Assembly (NCBI GenBank): GCA_964399235.1 | Contig: CAYNQC010000040.1 | Span: forward strand, 1-12,058 | Length of the DNA: 12,058 nt | Source: DASPPK01 sp964399235 | GTDB lineage: Archaea > Thermoproteota > Bathyarchaeia > Bathyarchaeales > Bathycorpusculaceae | Direction: 5' to 3' | Shown: one piece after another, positions 1 through 6,829 of the stretch | How positions within the stretch are numbered: position 1 is the stretch's first letter | How the letters are laid out: each line of letters begins with the position of its first letter | Notes under the pieces: model-generated | Told to the model about the DNA's origin: nothing | Database searches by the model: none | Seen by the model: only the letters and a program-made list of their open reading frames with translations | Program-made: the position numbers and the translations under genes

Positions 1-3
1 ATA

Positions 4-2883
4 TTGAAAGAGTCTCCTTCAAACGCTTTTGAGCTGCTCGTCAAGCCAGTTCGGAGACTCGTAGAACAAAAGGAATTTTCGAAGCCAACCGAACCGCAGG
101 AAAAGACGATTCCACTCATTCTGGAAGGAAAGAACGTTCTGCTCATTTCTCCCACAGCAACAGGCAAGACCGAAGCTGCTTTTCTGCCAGTATTAAGCAT
201 GCTCCTGCAGAAATATCAGGGAACACCAGGCATAAAAGTGCTCTATATTACCCCGCTACGGGCCTTGAACCGAGACATGCTTGAAAGACTTGAATGGTGG
301 TGCAACAACCTAGACATAAAGTTGGCCGTGAGACACGGAGACACAGAGACCAAGGAAAGAGTTCGTCAGTCGAAGATGCCGCCTGACATTTTAATCACGA
401 CTCCTGAGACGTTACAGGCTATATTGTCTGGTTGGCTCATGCGACAGCACTTGCAGCAGTTACGCTGGGTGATAATTGACGAAGTGCACGAGATGGCGGA
501 CAGCAAGCGTGGAAGCCAATTGTCCCTAGCCTTGGAAAGACTCAGGGCGCTGATTGGAAGAGACTTTCAAATGATCGGGCTCTCTGCAACAATCGGAAGC
601 CCCGACAGAGTTGGTCAGTTTCTCGTTGGAGCCGGCAGAAAAGTCGAAATCGTGCGGGTTCCAGTTGCAAGAATGATGCGGCTGAAAATCATTTTCCCAC
701 GCCCCGATGAAGAAGACTTGCGCTTAGCAACTCAGCTTTACACGCATCCAGAAGTCGCTGCCCGACTGCGAGTCATCAAAGACTACATAAGCCGTCATAA
801 ATCGGTTCTGCTTTTCACTAACACGAGAGCCGTATCAGAGGTTCTAGCAAGCAGGTTCAAAGTCTGGGACATGAACTACCCCATCTCCATACATCACGGT
901 TCACTCGCCAAACCCTCTCGATTAGCTGCAGAAAGAGGATTGAAGAACGGAGAGCTGAAAGGCCTCGTGTGCACAAGCTCTCTCGAGCTGGGCATAGACG
1001 TAGGCAGGATTGACCTTGTCATCCAATACATGAGCCCACGCCAAGCGACCAGGCTTATTCAACGCGTCGGCAGAAGCGGTCACAGCGTCGGACGAATCGC
1101 CGACGGCATCATTGTCGCCTTGGATTCTGACGATGCCCTTGAGGCATTGGCTATCGCCAAAAAGGCATTGAAGGAGGATCTGGAGCCAGTTGACATTCCG
1201 CCTAAGCCGTTCGATGTTCTGGCGCACCAGATCGCAGGTTTGCTGATAAAGAACAAGCGATTGAGCTTTGGCGAAATCTTGGAAATGTTCAAGATCGCTT
1301 TTCCATATGAGAAGCTGGAAGAGGAAGACATTGCAAGAGTAATGAAGTACATGCATGGGCGTTTTCCAAGGCTAGCGTGGGTTTCCTTCGAAGATAAAAT
1401 GATCCTGAGACCGCGGCAGACAAAGGCTCTTTTCGAGTATTACTTCGACAACTTGTCAATGATTCCTGAGGAGAAACAGTTTCTCGTAATCGACGAGTCG
1501 AATGATCAGGCTGTCGGGGTTCTGGATGAAGCATTTATGGCTGAGTTCGGCAAGCCTGGCACCAAATTCATCATTAGAGGTTCGCCGTGGATAATTCAGA
1601 CTGTTGATGAAAAGAAGGTTCATGTCAGACCGATAGATGACCCAACGGGTGCAATACCTAGCTGGATCGGAGAGGAGATCCCTGTTCCATTTATGGTCTC
1701 GCAGGAAGTCGGTATGATCAGAAGCTTCGTTGAAAAACAATTCCACAAAGGTGTCTCAACCGACGCAATAGCGGCTAAGCTGAGCGAACAGTACCCGGCA
1801 GATGCAGATACAATTTTGCGAGCGGTGTCTGAAACGGTTGAGCACGTTAACGCAGGTTTCCCAGCGCCCACGGACAAGCGAATCATCGTCGAAGACTGGA
1901 AAGAGTTCGTTTTAATCCACGTCAACTTCGGTTCACTCACGAACCGGGCACTTGCCCTCCTCATCGGCGAGTTGCTTTCAGACAAGATGGGTTACACGGC
2001 AGTTGTCCAACACGATCCTTACAGAATCTTCGCGCAGACAATGGGCAACGTCAACGCAAACCAAGTCGTAACCCTGCTAGATGAAGCAAAAAACATGCCA
2101 GAAAACTCCGTCAGAGGTCATTTGAGAAATGCCACGGTAAAGACCGGGTTGTTCAAGCGACGAATGATCCACGTTGCACATAGGTTTGGAGCCCTAGAGA
2201 AATGGGCAGACTTCAGCAGTGTAAGCCTGCAACGTTTAGTAAAGAGTTTCGAGGACACACCGATCTACGAAGAGGCATTGAAGGAAGTCTTCACGAAAGA
2301 TTTGGACGCTGACAACCTCGTATACGTCCTTGGAAAAATTCGGCAGGACGAGATCCAAGTGCAGGCAGTCGAGACAGGAGGTGCTGCGACACCTATTGCC
2401 CGTTTAGGTATCGAACGAATCAGCATGAAGACCGATCTAATTCCGCCTGAAAGGATGAGAGCCGTGCTGGTTGAGTCGGCCAAGGCAAGGTTGCTCAACG
2501 AAACGAGCAGTTTCCTCTGCACTAACTGTTGGAGCTACACCGAGATGCTCAAAATCAAGGACCTGCCAGACAAGCCGCAGTGCCCCAGATGCGGTTCTTC
2601 AGCATTGGGACTCCTCAAGGTCGAAGAAGAGAAAGTGTTACCAATAGCAGAGAAGCAAGGACAGAAACTGACGAAGACAGAAGAGAAGCTTCATGACACA
2701 GCTTTGCATACAGGCAAGCTAATTGAAAAATACGGCAAACCCGCCGCAATCGCATTGTCTGCAAGAAGAGTCTCGCCGACTGATGTCAAGGATGTTCTTG
2801 AGAAGCAGCCTAAGGCGAATGACAGGTTCTATGAATTGGTTCTTGAGGCTGAGCGCAAGGCGTTGAGTAAACGCTTTTGGTAG
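4..2883 (+). CDS. lhr: Lhr-like superfamily 2 ATP-dependent helicase
   Basis: ATP-dependent SF2 helicase of the Lhr family, nucleic-acid unwinding enzymes linked to DNA repair and RNA metabolism in archaea. All helicase motifs are visible: Q motif PTEPQ (res 28-32), Walker A PTATGKT (50-56, a variant of PTGSGKT), motif Ia TPLRALNR (83-90), TTPE (132-135), DEVH box (159-162), SAT (194-196), motif V around ELGIDVGRIDLV (328-339) and motif VI QRVGRSGH (353-360). Winged-helix and Lhr-associated regions follow. A C-terminal CxxC pair of pairs (Cys839/842 and Cys860/863) should bind one zinc. At 959 residues it has a normal length for archaeal Lhr. The TTG at 4 is accepted because homologues begin shortly before the FELL segment, but only 3 bp lie upstream, so the true start could be outside the window. 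Its stop is 1 nt from the convergent metallophosphatase stop. Confidence 0.93.
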   Translation: MKESPSNAFELLVKPVRRLVEQKEFSKPTEPQEKTIPLILEGKNVLLISPTATGKTEAAFLPVLSMLLQKYQGTPGIKVLYITPLRALNRDMLERLEWWCNNLDIKLAVRHGDTETKERVRQSKMPPDILITTPETLQAILSGWLMRQHLQQLRWVIIDEVHEMADSKRGSQLSLALERLRALIGRDFQMIGLSATIGSPDRVGQFLVGAGRKVEIVRVPVARMMRLKIIFPRPDEEDLRLATQLYTHPEVAARLRVIKDYISRHKSVLLFTNTRAVSEVLASRFKVWDMNYPISIHHGSLAKPSRLAAERGLKNGELKGLVCTSSLELGIDVGRIDLVIQYMSPRQATRLIQRVGRSGHSVGRIADGIIVALDSDDALEALAIAKKALKEDLEPVDIPPKPFDVLAHQIAGLLIKNKRLSFGEILEMFKIAFPYEKLEEEDIARVMKYMHGRFPRLAWVSFEDKMILRPRQTKALFEYYFDNLSMIPEEKQFLVIDESNDQAVGVLDEAFMAEFGKPGTKFIIRGSPWIIQTVDEKKVHVRPIDDPTGAIPSWIGEEIPVPFMVSQEVGMIRSFVEKQFHKGVSTDAIAAKLSEQYPADADTILRAVSETVEHVNAGFPAPTDKRIIVEDWKEFVLIHVNFGSLTNRALALLIGELLSDKMGYTAVVQHDPYRIFAQTMGNVNANQVVTLLDEAKNMPENSVRGHLRNATVKTGLFKRRMIHVAHRFGALEKWADFSSVSLQRLVKSFEDTPIYEEALKEVFTKDLDADNLVYVLGKIRQDEIQVQAVETGGAATPIARLGIERISMKTDLIPPERMRAVLVESAKARLLNETSSFLCTNCWSYTEMLKIKDLPDKPQCPRCGSSALGLLKVEEEKVLPIAEKQGQKLTKTEEKLHDTALHTGKLIEKYGKPAAIALSARRVSPTDVKDVLEKQPKANDRFYELVLEAERKALSKRFW

Positions 2884-2884
2884 A

Positions 2885-4315
2885 TCACTCAAGACGGAGC
2901 TTTTGCTTTCTTGCCTCACCTGAAATTGCAAAGCGACTGGTAGACGCCGACTCCACGAACGATTTCTTCGCCAAATACTCTTCCAAAACATCTCTAAGGA
3001 ATTCAACACGATATTTCTCGTTCCGGTTGTGAGCTAAAGGAGGGTATCCTGATCCTCTTTGCAGGTAATCAGAAGTCGCTACCGTGTACCATCTTTCAGA
3101 GTCAAGGGGCTCGCCGTCAACAGTCACTGATTCTATCTCAGGCTCACCTTCCGCATTCTTTCGCAACCTGACTCGCACGTTGCTCGAGACCTGTATGTTA
3201 CCAGGATGTTGGCCTCTGAAGCCAGCCCCGCGACCATCACTCAACTGGTGCTCCTTGCTGAGTGACTCGCGCAACGCATCATATATGTCGACTCCTTTGA
3301 CCTCAATACGTGTAGGGTTCAGGGGGGAGGGGCATAACGCGTGAAGCATCTTCCTTGTAACGATACCCTTCTTGACTCCGCCGTTGAGCACCCCGCTGTT
3401 GATGAGCCCCATTTCGGTTTTCATCATGTCTTTCAAGGCATCGGCGAGCAGGTTGCCAATCGGGTTCTCCTCTGTGAAAGAGTGGCTAAGCGACGTGTCA
3501 ATTGAGTATAATTTGACAGACAGGTTTCTGTCTGCCTGCCTCGAATAATTCCTGATCAGTTTCATGATTTCGGGATGCTGCGGATATCTCTTTGACGTTA
3601 TGACCCTTCCTTTGAAGCTACGAATTCTCTTATCCGCTGTGTCATAGTCGATGACCAGTTCTCCTACATGATCCCCTAGCTGTCCTGCTTGGCAAATTAT
3701 CGTTTGATTTTCTTTCAAAGGTTCCTTCAATGTCGTGTGTGAGTGACCCCCGATTATTATGTCAATATCTGGATTCGATGAAGCCAGTTTTCTGTCTGCA
3801 TTCAGACCAAGATGTGACAGCACTATCACCAAATCGTGACTAGTTTTTTCGGCAAGCACCCTTCGGATCTCTTCTTCTGGTTCTTTCACGTGAATTCCGA
3901 AAAGGTGATAGAACACGTTGGCGGACGCTGTTACTCCAATGATCAGAATTCTGACTCCTCCAACGTTGAGGTCTACTGCGTCATTAAGGAAGCCTAGTTT
4001 TCTGCCTTGGAGGTCGTACATGTTACAAGTTGTCACCGGAGTTCGAGAAGTCTTTGCGAGGATCTTGGTGTTTGGTAGTCCTGCGAACCCTTCATTGTTT
4101 CCAAAGGCCCTTGCGGTGAACCTCATCTTGTCTAGAATTGCGGAGCTTATTCTGCCATGGGTTCCTTCTGTTTCGAGGCGTGCGAAGTCGGCGTTGTCAC
4201 CCGCGTCCAATACTACAGTGTTCTTGTCCCGAAGTTCTTCGATTGCAGACGCGATCCGTGCGAGTTCTTCGAACCTGCTGTGAATGTCGTTTATGTGAAG
4301 AACCTTCAGCTTCAT
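2885..4315 (-). CDS. 5'-nucleotidase / UshA-like metallophosphatase, cytosolic
   Basis: Two-domain metallophosphoesterase of the 5'-nucleotidase (UshA/YunD-like) family, expected to hydrolyse nucleotides or related phosphoesters. The N-terminal calcineurin-like domain shows the dimetal ligands: NDIH (D10, H12), AGDN (D40, N41), FGNNE (N73), SHLG (H168) and GGHSH (H191, H193). The C-terminal substrate domain (about res 268-465) has ENPIGNLLADAL, INSGVLNGG and the late TSDYLQRGSGYP segment typical of 5_nucleotid_C. The canonical GNHEFD active-site block is GNNEGF here, so the usual catalytic His-Asp dyad is absent; I recall GNNEG-type variants in YunD-like members. There is no signal peptide, unlike periplasmic UshA, so it should act in the cytosol. 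ATG start, with a GAGGT ribosome site 6 nt upstream. It converges on lhr with a 1-nt gap, leaving no room for a separate terminator. Substrate is not inferable. Confidence 0.9.
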   Translation of the reverse strand: MKLKVLHINDIHSRFEELARIASAIEELRDKNTVVLDAGDNADFARLETEGTHGRISSAILDKMRFTARAFGNNEGFAGLPNTKILAKTSRTPVTTCNMYDLQGRKLGFLNDAVDLNVGGVRILIIGVTASANVFYHLFGIHVKEPEEEIRRVLAEKTSHDLVIVLSHLGLNADRKLASSNPDIDIIIGGHSHTTLKEPLKENQTIICQAGQLGDHVGELVIDYDTADKRIRSFKGRVITSKRYPQHPEIMKLIRNYSRQADRNLSVKLYSIDTSLSHSFTEENPIGNLLADALKDMMKTEMGLINSGVLNGGVKKGIVTRKMLHALCPSPLNPTRIEVKGVDIYDALRESLSKEHQLSDGRGAGFRGQHPGNIQVSSNVRVRLRKNAEGEPEIESVTVDGEPLDSERWYTVATSDYLQRGSGYPPLAHNRNEKYRVEFLRDVLEEYLAKKSFVESASTSRFAISGEARKQKLRLE

Positions 4316-4321
4316 CCGGAA

Positions 4322-4326
4322 ACCTC
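4322..4326 (-). promoter_or_regulatory. Shine-Dalgarno site of the metallophosphatase gene
   Basis: GAGGT on the minus strand, 6 nt before the ATG at 4315. It fixes this start for the metallophosphatase. Confidence 0.6.
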
Positions 4327-4409
4327 TTGAAGACTAGTTTCGCGGGTAGTTATGTTTTCTGTCTCACCTCGAAAGAACGTACTGTTGTTGGTTACTTGCG
4401 ATAAACAAT

Positions 4410-4417
4410 CTTTAAAT
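4410..4417 (+). promoter_or_regulatory. TATA-box-like element for the Cys-rich gene
   Basis: CTTTAAAT preceded by AAT, in the 161-bp divergent intergenic region. With archaeal spacing (TATA centre about 25-27 nt before the start site) transcription would begin near 4438-4441, giving a leader of about 37 nt before the TTG at 4477. Its core TTTAAA is palindromic, so it could also serve the divergent metallophosphatase gene. Inferred from sequence only. Confidence 0.45.
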
Positions 4418-4476
4418 GATGGTGCAACTACAAGTCGGTAAGCAGCTATCGTCATGCAGAAAAAGAGGAACAACCG

Positions 4477-4803
4477 TTGGAGATCAGCCGAAAGAATTTG
4501 CGCGATGAGGTTCTTGCACGGATAAAATACATGAAAACCTGCGTGCTCGCTAGAGAAATCTGTCTGCTTGTCCGCACGAACCGTGCAGTGCTGGATCCGA
4601 ACGATGTTCAGGACCTTTGTCTTTCGATTTCAAAAATGTGCAAAGAAGAAGGTTGTGAAGAACCGAGTGAAATATGTCGAAAAGCTGCAGAAGCCGTCAG
4701 CACGGGTGAAGAAGCAAAGTACCTTGAACTGTGCGCCCAGAGCTGTTTGAAATGCGGTGAAGCCCGGCAGCCACAGCCTAAGAAGGCAACGTACGTGTCT
4801 TGA
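4477..4803 (+). CDS. Small cysteine-rich helical protein, unknown function
   Basis: I do not recognise this 108-residue protein with certainty. It has nine cysteines (22, 29, 48, 55, 60, 67, 86, 90, 93), no signal peptide and no membrane segment, and it looks largely helical. Cysteines sit at helix-like spacings (i, i+7) and the end holds CAQSCLKC (86-93), reminiscent of the CxxxC helices of four-helix-bundle copper-storage (Csp/DUF326-like) proteins. The resemblance is by eye and weak; an Fe-S or zinc-binding role is equally possible. The TTG start is the first possible start in this frame and has AGAGG 8 nt upstream. A short out-of-frame ORF (4454-4525) overlaps its start. It has its own TATA-like box, and the methyltransferase gene 77 nt downstream has another, so it is probably monocistronic. 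Confidence 0.72.
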   Translation: MEISRKNLRDEVLARIKYMKTCVLAREICLLVRTNRAVLDPNDVQDLCLSISKMCKEEGCEEPSEICRKAAEAVSTGEEAKYLELCAQSCLKCGEARQPQPKKATYVS

Positions 4804-4814
4804 CCATGGAAAAT

Positions 4815-4822
4815 CTTTAAAG
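4815..4822 (+). promoter_or_regulatory. TATA-box-like element for the methyltransferase gene
   Basis: CTTTAAAG in the context AATCTTTAAAGTGAT, almost the same as the element at 4408-4420 (AATCTTTAAATGAT). A start site near 4845 is expected, about 36 nt before the proposed CTG start at 4881. Probably drives the methyltransferase-thioesterase pair. Confidence 0.45.
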
Positions 4823-4866
4823 TGATAATGTTGTTGGTTAAACAGAGAGTAATATCATTCTATAAC

Positions 4867-4871
4867 GGAGG
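4867..4871 (+). promoter_or_regulatory. Shine-Dalgarno GGAGG deciding the methyltransferase start
   Basis: A perfect GGAGG lies 9 nt before the CTG at 4881 but 48 nt before the first canonical start in frame (GTG 4920). This placement supports initiation upstream of 4920. A TTG at 4876 is nearer but is out of frame and meets TAG after four codons. Confidence 0.6.
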
Positions 4872-4880
4872 CCTGTTGGT

Positions 4881-5357
4881 CTGTTCATAGCGCCGTTTGT
4901 TCCGAGCCCTCCTCAGGTCGTGCACCAGATGCTTTCGCTGGCCGAGCTGAGGGCTGGAGAAGTGTTTTTTGATCTGGGCGCAGGAGATGGGAGAACCGTT
5001 GTCATGGCGGCAAAAGAGTTTGGCGCCAGAGCCGTGGGGGTCGAGCTCAGAGAAGACCTTGCGAAGAAAGCTTTGAGCACTGTCTATGAACTGAGTCTGC
5101 AAGACAGGATAACCATAGTCAACGGCGACATGTTCAGCGTAGATCTGATGTCCGCGGACGTCATATTTCTCTACTTGACGACGAGCGCGAATGAAAAGGT
5201 CAAGCCGAAGCTGGAAAACGAGCTTAAACGTGGAGTCCGCATAGTAAGCCACGACTATGAAGTTGTCGGATGGAAGCCGCTGAAAACTATAAATTTCTGC
5301 GAGAATCAGACGTTGGGCTTTCCGTCACATACGATTTATCTTTACAAGATACCTTAG
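4881..5357 (+). CDS. aKMT-like protein-lysine methyltransferase (class I SAM)
   Basis: Small class I SAM-dependent methyltransferase resembling aKMT of Sulfolobales, a broad-specificity protein lysine methyltransferase that modifies chromatin protein Cren7 among others. Motif I is DLGAGDGR (res 31-38), followed by the acidic strand end AVGVEL. KPKLENELKRG, then VSHDYEV and GW, match the aKMT/FAM173 family as I remember it. The family begins with a conserved VPxP...VV..ML block just before motif I. Here APFVPSPPQVVHQML is encoded upstream of the first canonical start (GTG 4920), so I place the start at CTG 4881, giving 158 residues against about 161 for aKMT, with GGAGG 9 nt before it. An in-frame TAA at 4863 limits extension, and ATA 4887 is another candidate. 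The thioesterase follows after 9 nt, probably co-transcribed. Confidence 0.85.
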   Translation: MFIAPFVPSPPQVVHQMLSLAELRAGEVFFDLGAGDGRTVVMAAKEFGARAVGVELREDLAKKALSTVYELSLQDRITIVNGDMFSVDLMSADVIFLYLTTSANEKVKPKLENELKRGVRIVSHDYEVVGWKPLKTINFCENQTLGFPSHTIYLYKIP

Positions 5358-5366
5358 TGAAATGAA

Positions 5367-5792
5367 ATGTCTCAGAACTCCTTCAAAGCCTTGTTCAGAG
5401 TCACCTGGGTCGACACTGATGCTGCAGGCGTCGTGCATTACAGCAACTATTTCAGGTTCTTCGAAAAGGCAGAAGAAGAGTTCTACAGACACCTAGGATT
5501 TGGGTTCACCGATTTCAGGATAAAGGGGCTCTGGTTCCCTCGCGTCGAGGCTTTTTGTCAGTACAAGAAGCCTGCCAGATACGATGATTTGCTCGAAGTT
5601 GAAGTTGCCATTCAAGATTTGAAAGAGAAGGCGCTGAAACTCGGTTTCAAAGTCATTAACAAGGAAACAGGAGACTTGTTGGCTTTGGGGCACTTGGTTG
5701 TTGTGGCAGCCGACAGGCAAACGGGCGAAGCCACGCAGATACCTCCGCACGTGGTTGAAAAGTTGAAGGCGTTTACGAAGCAGATTTTATAA
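5367..5792 (+). CDS. Hotdog-fold acyl-CoA thioesterase (YbgC/4HBT family)
   Basis: Thioesterase of the hotdog-fold 4HBT/YbgC family, which hydrolyses acyl-CoA thioesters in the cytosol. The N-terminal signature VTWVDTDAAGVVHYSNYFRFFE (res 12-33, quoted with the core DTDAAGVVHYSNY) carries the predicted catalytic Asp18, equivalent to Asp17 of Pseudomonas 4-hydroxybenzoyl-CoA thioesterase. The long central helix (FRFFEKAEEEFYRHLG) and following strands are as expected. At 141 residues it is a full-length single-domain member. ATG start at 5367, 9 nt after the methyltransferase stop, without a strong ribosome site. The acyl substrate cannot be read from the sequence, and the link to the upstream methyltransferase appears to be co-transcription only. 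Confidence 0.9.
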   Translation: MSQNSFKALFRVTWVDTDAAGVVHYSNYFRFFEKAEEEFYRHLGFGFTDFRIKGLWFPRVEAFCQYKKPARYDDLLEVEVAIQDLKEKALKLGFKVINKETGDLLALGHLVVVAADRQTGEATQIPPHVVEKLKAFTKQIL

Positions 5793-5793
5793 G
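5784..5793 (+). promoter_or_regulatory. TATA-box-like element for the YkgJ-family gene
   Basis: ATTTTATAAG overlaps the stop codon of the thioesterase gene. The expected start site near 5815 would leave a leader of only about 15 nt before the TTG at 5832. Read-through from the upstream pair is an alternative. Confidence 0.3.
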
Positions 5794-5831
5794 AGACGTT
5801 TATTCTTGATTTCAATGTAGGTAAAATCAAG

Positions 5832-6332
5832 TTGGATTTTGTTCCCTGGCGGTACCTCGCAGACTGGAAATGCATACGTTGCGGCGATTGCTGCCGACTC
5901 TACAGCGTAGTCATCAACTTTCACGAATGGCTCAAGATCGTGAAGAACTTCGGAGTCGAACATACTAGTTCAGGTCTAGATAAGCTCTTCATCAGGCGAA
6001 GAAACGATGGCTCATGCAACTTCTTAGGCAGCGGCTCATACGCGTGTTCATGTTCATTGCAGAGCATGAAGCCACGCGCCTGCCAGTTGTGGCCCTTCAA
6101 AGTATTGATGAAACCTCAGTACGGATTTGCCAATGAAGCGGCTTTACAGTTTGGCGAAAACAAGCTGTTTGTATACGCGGATCACAACTGTCACGGGCTA
6201 CGTTTTGGCAAACCAACTTCGGACTTTGCAAACTACACCGTGAGGGAGTTTGTCGAAATAGCTGCAGGCATCCGCACACGCCAGTTGAAAACAACCTCGA
6301 ACATTGGACTGTCAAATTTCAGCTGGCTCTAG
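5832..6332 (+). CDS. YkgJ-family cysteine-cluster (putative Fe-S/Zn) protein
   Basis: Member of the YkgJ/CxxCxxCC cysteine-cluster family (UPF0153 type), thought to bind a metal or Fe-S cluster; the biochemical role is unsettled. The diagnostic CIRCGDCC lies at res 14-21 (Cys14, 17, 20, 21). The second half of the signature is present as SCNFL (Cys62), a CSCS segment (Cys72, Cys74) and MKPRACQLWPF (Cys84), with a late Cys120 in NCHGL. The 166 residues match a single-domain member. The TTG at 5832 is chosen because the only nearby ATG (5815) runs straight into TAG; the ribosome site is weak. Its TAG stop overlaps the stop codon of the convergent thioredoxin-fold gene within one CTAG. Confidence 0.85.
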   Translation: MDFVPWRYLADWKCIRCGDCCRLYSVVINFHEWLKIVKNFGVEHTSSGLDKLFIRRRNDGSCNFLGSGSYACSCSLQSMKPRACQLWPFKVLMKPQYGFANEAALQFGENKLFVYADHNCHGLRFGKPTSDFANYTVREFVEIAAGIRTRQLKTTSNIGLSNFSWL

Positions 6333-6718
6333 ACTGTAACCTGCTTGAAGTGTGATTCCAGTTTCCGCTTGAGCTCTTCCATGTTCGGGTTTTCAATTCG
6401 TTCATGATCAATGATCAACGTGGGCGTGGTCTTGACTCTTGTTGACGCGGTCTTCAACTTTTCTCTGAAAGATGAAAGATCGACAACTTCGACGTCAAGG
6501 TCCTTCTTTTCTGCCAGGCTGTTCAGATACTCGATGACCTCTTTTTCGGTCTGCGACAGTTCTCTTTCTTATTTCAAGATTTTCTTGTCCAAGCAGGTGT
6601 GGGTCATGACGCCGTCTGAGATGGGTGTGCTGAAATGTTGACCCACCAGCTTCTTTTCAGTCTTAACGTAAAATTCGATTTTGACCGTCATTCCGTGTCT
6701 GCTGATGATGATGTTCAT
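6329..6718 (-). pseudogene. Thioredoxin-fold protein gene with in-frame TAA
   Basis: A coding frame of 129 sense and nonsense codons from ATG 6718 to TAG 6329, interrupted by TAA at 6571-6569 (codon 50). Both halves read as protein in the same frame. The first has a beta strand VKIEFYV and the segment THTCLDKKILK with a lone Cys42. The second has helix EKEVIEYLNSLAEKKD, strand LDVEVVDL, the cis-proline type TTPTLIID and a terminal helix MEELKRKLESHF, as in thioredoxin/glutaredoxin folds. No CxxC is present. A second start, ATG 6691 (codon 10), fits the TATA-like box better. No canonical start follows the TAA closely enough to restart the second half. It may be a decaying gene or a sequencing/assembly error. 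Recoding is unlikely, since archaea recode TGA or TAG, not TAA. Confidence 0.75.
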
Positions 6719-6725
6719 GGTCGCG

Positions 6726-6734
6726 ATTATTTAT
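6726..6734 (-). promoter_or_regulatory. TATA-box-like element for the thioredoxin-fold gene
   Basis: ATAAATAAT on the minus strand. The predicted start site about 26 nt downstream falls near 6704, between ATG 6718 and ATG 6691. This argues that translation begins at 6691 with a leader of about 13 nt. Confidence 0.35.
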
Positions 6735-6775
6735 GGTTGTCTCAAAAATGTAACTTGGCTTTTTCAGAGATCATG

Positions 6776-6783
6776 TTATAAGG
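6776..6783 (+). promoter_or_regulatory. TATA-box-like element for the sugar isomerase gene
   Basis: TTATAAGG in the 111-bp divergent region between the thioredoxin-fold gene and the isomerase gene. Expected start site near 6805, about 25 nt before the TTG at 6830. The ribosome site GAGAAGG (6816-6822) lies 7 nt before that start. Confidence 0.4.
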
Positions 6784-6829
6784 ATGAAGGTTATTTTGTA
6801 AAGCCAAAATATCAAGAGAAGGCAACGTT

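Noticed and set aside
922..1356. A 144-residue minus-strand ORF inside lhr
   Set aside because: Antisense to the conserved helicase motifs V and VI; no ribosome site or family feature.
4860..5252. A 130-residue minus-strand ORF opposite the methyltransferase
   Set aside because: The plus frame carries a complete aKMT-like signature, so this is a shadow.
6569..6571. Recoding of the in-frame stop (selenocysteine or pyrrolysine)
   Set aside because: The codon is TAA; known archaeal recoding uses TGA or TAG, and no hairpin following it was evident.
6411..6641. A 76-residue plus-strand ORF in the 6333-6830 region
   Set aside because: It is the opposite-strand shadow of the thioredoxin-fold frame, which reads as a real protein apart from one TAA; the plus-strand translation is Ser/Thr/Phe-rich with no recognisable motif.
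6699..6713. TGATGATGATG resembling a C/D-box sRNA C box
   Set aside because: No D box (CTGA) or internal D'/C' pair at the right spacing; it is the reverse complement of an Ile codon run at the start of the thioredoxin-fold gene.
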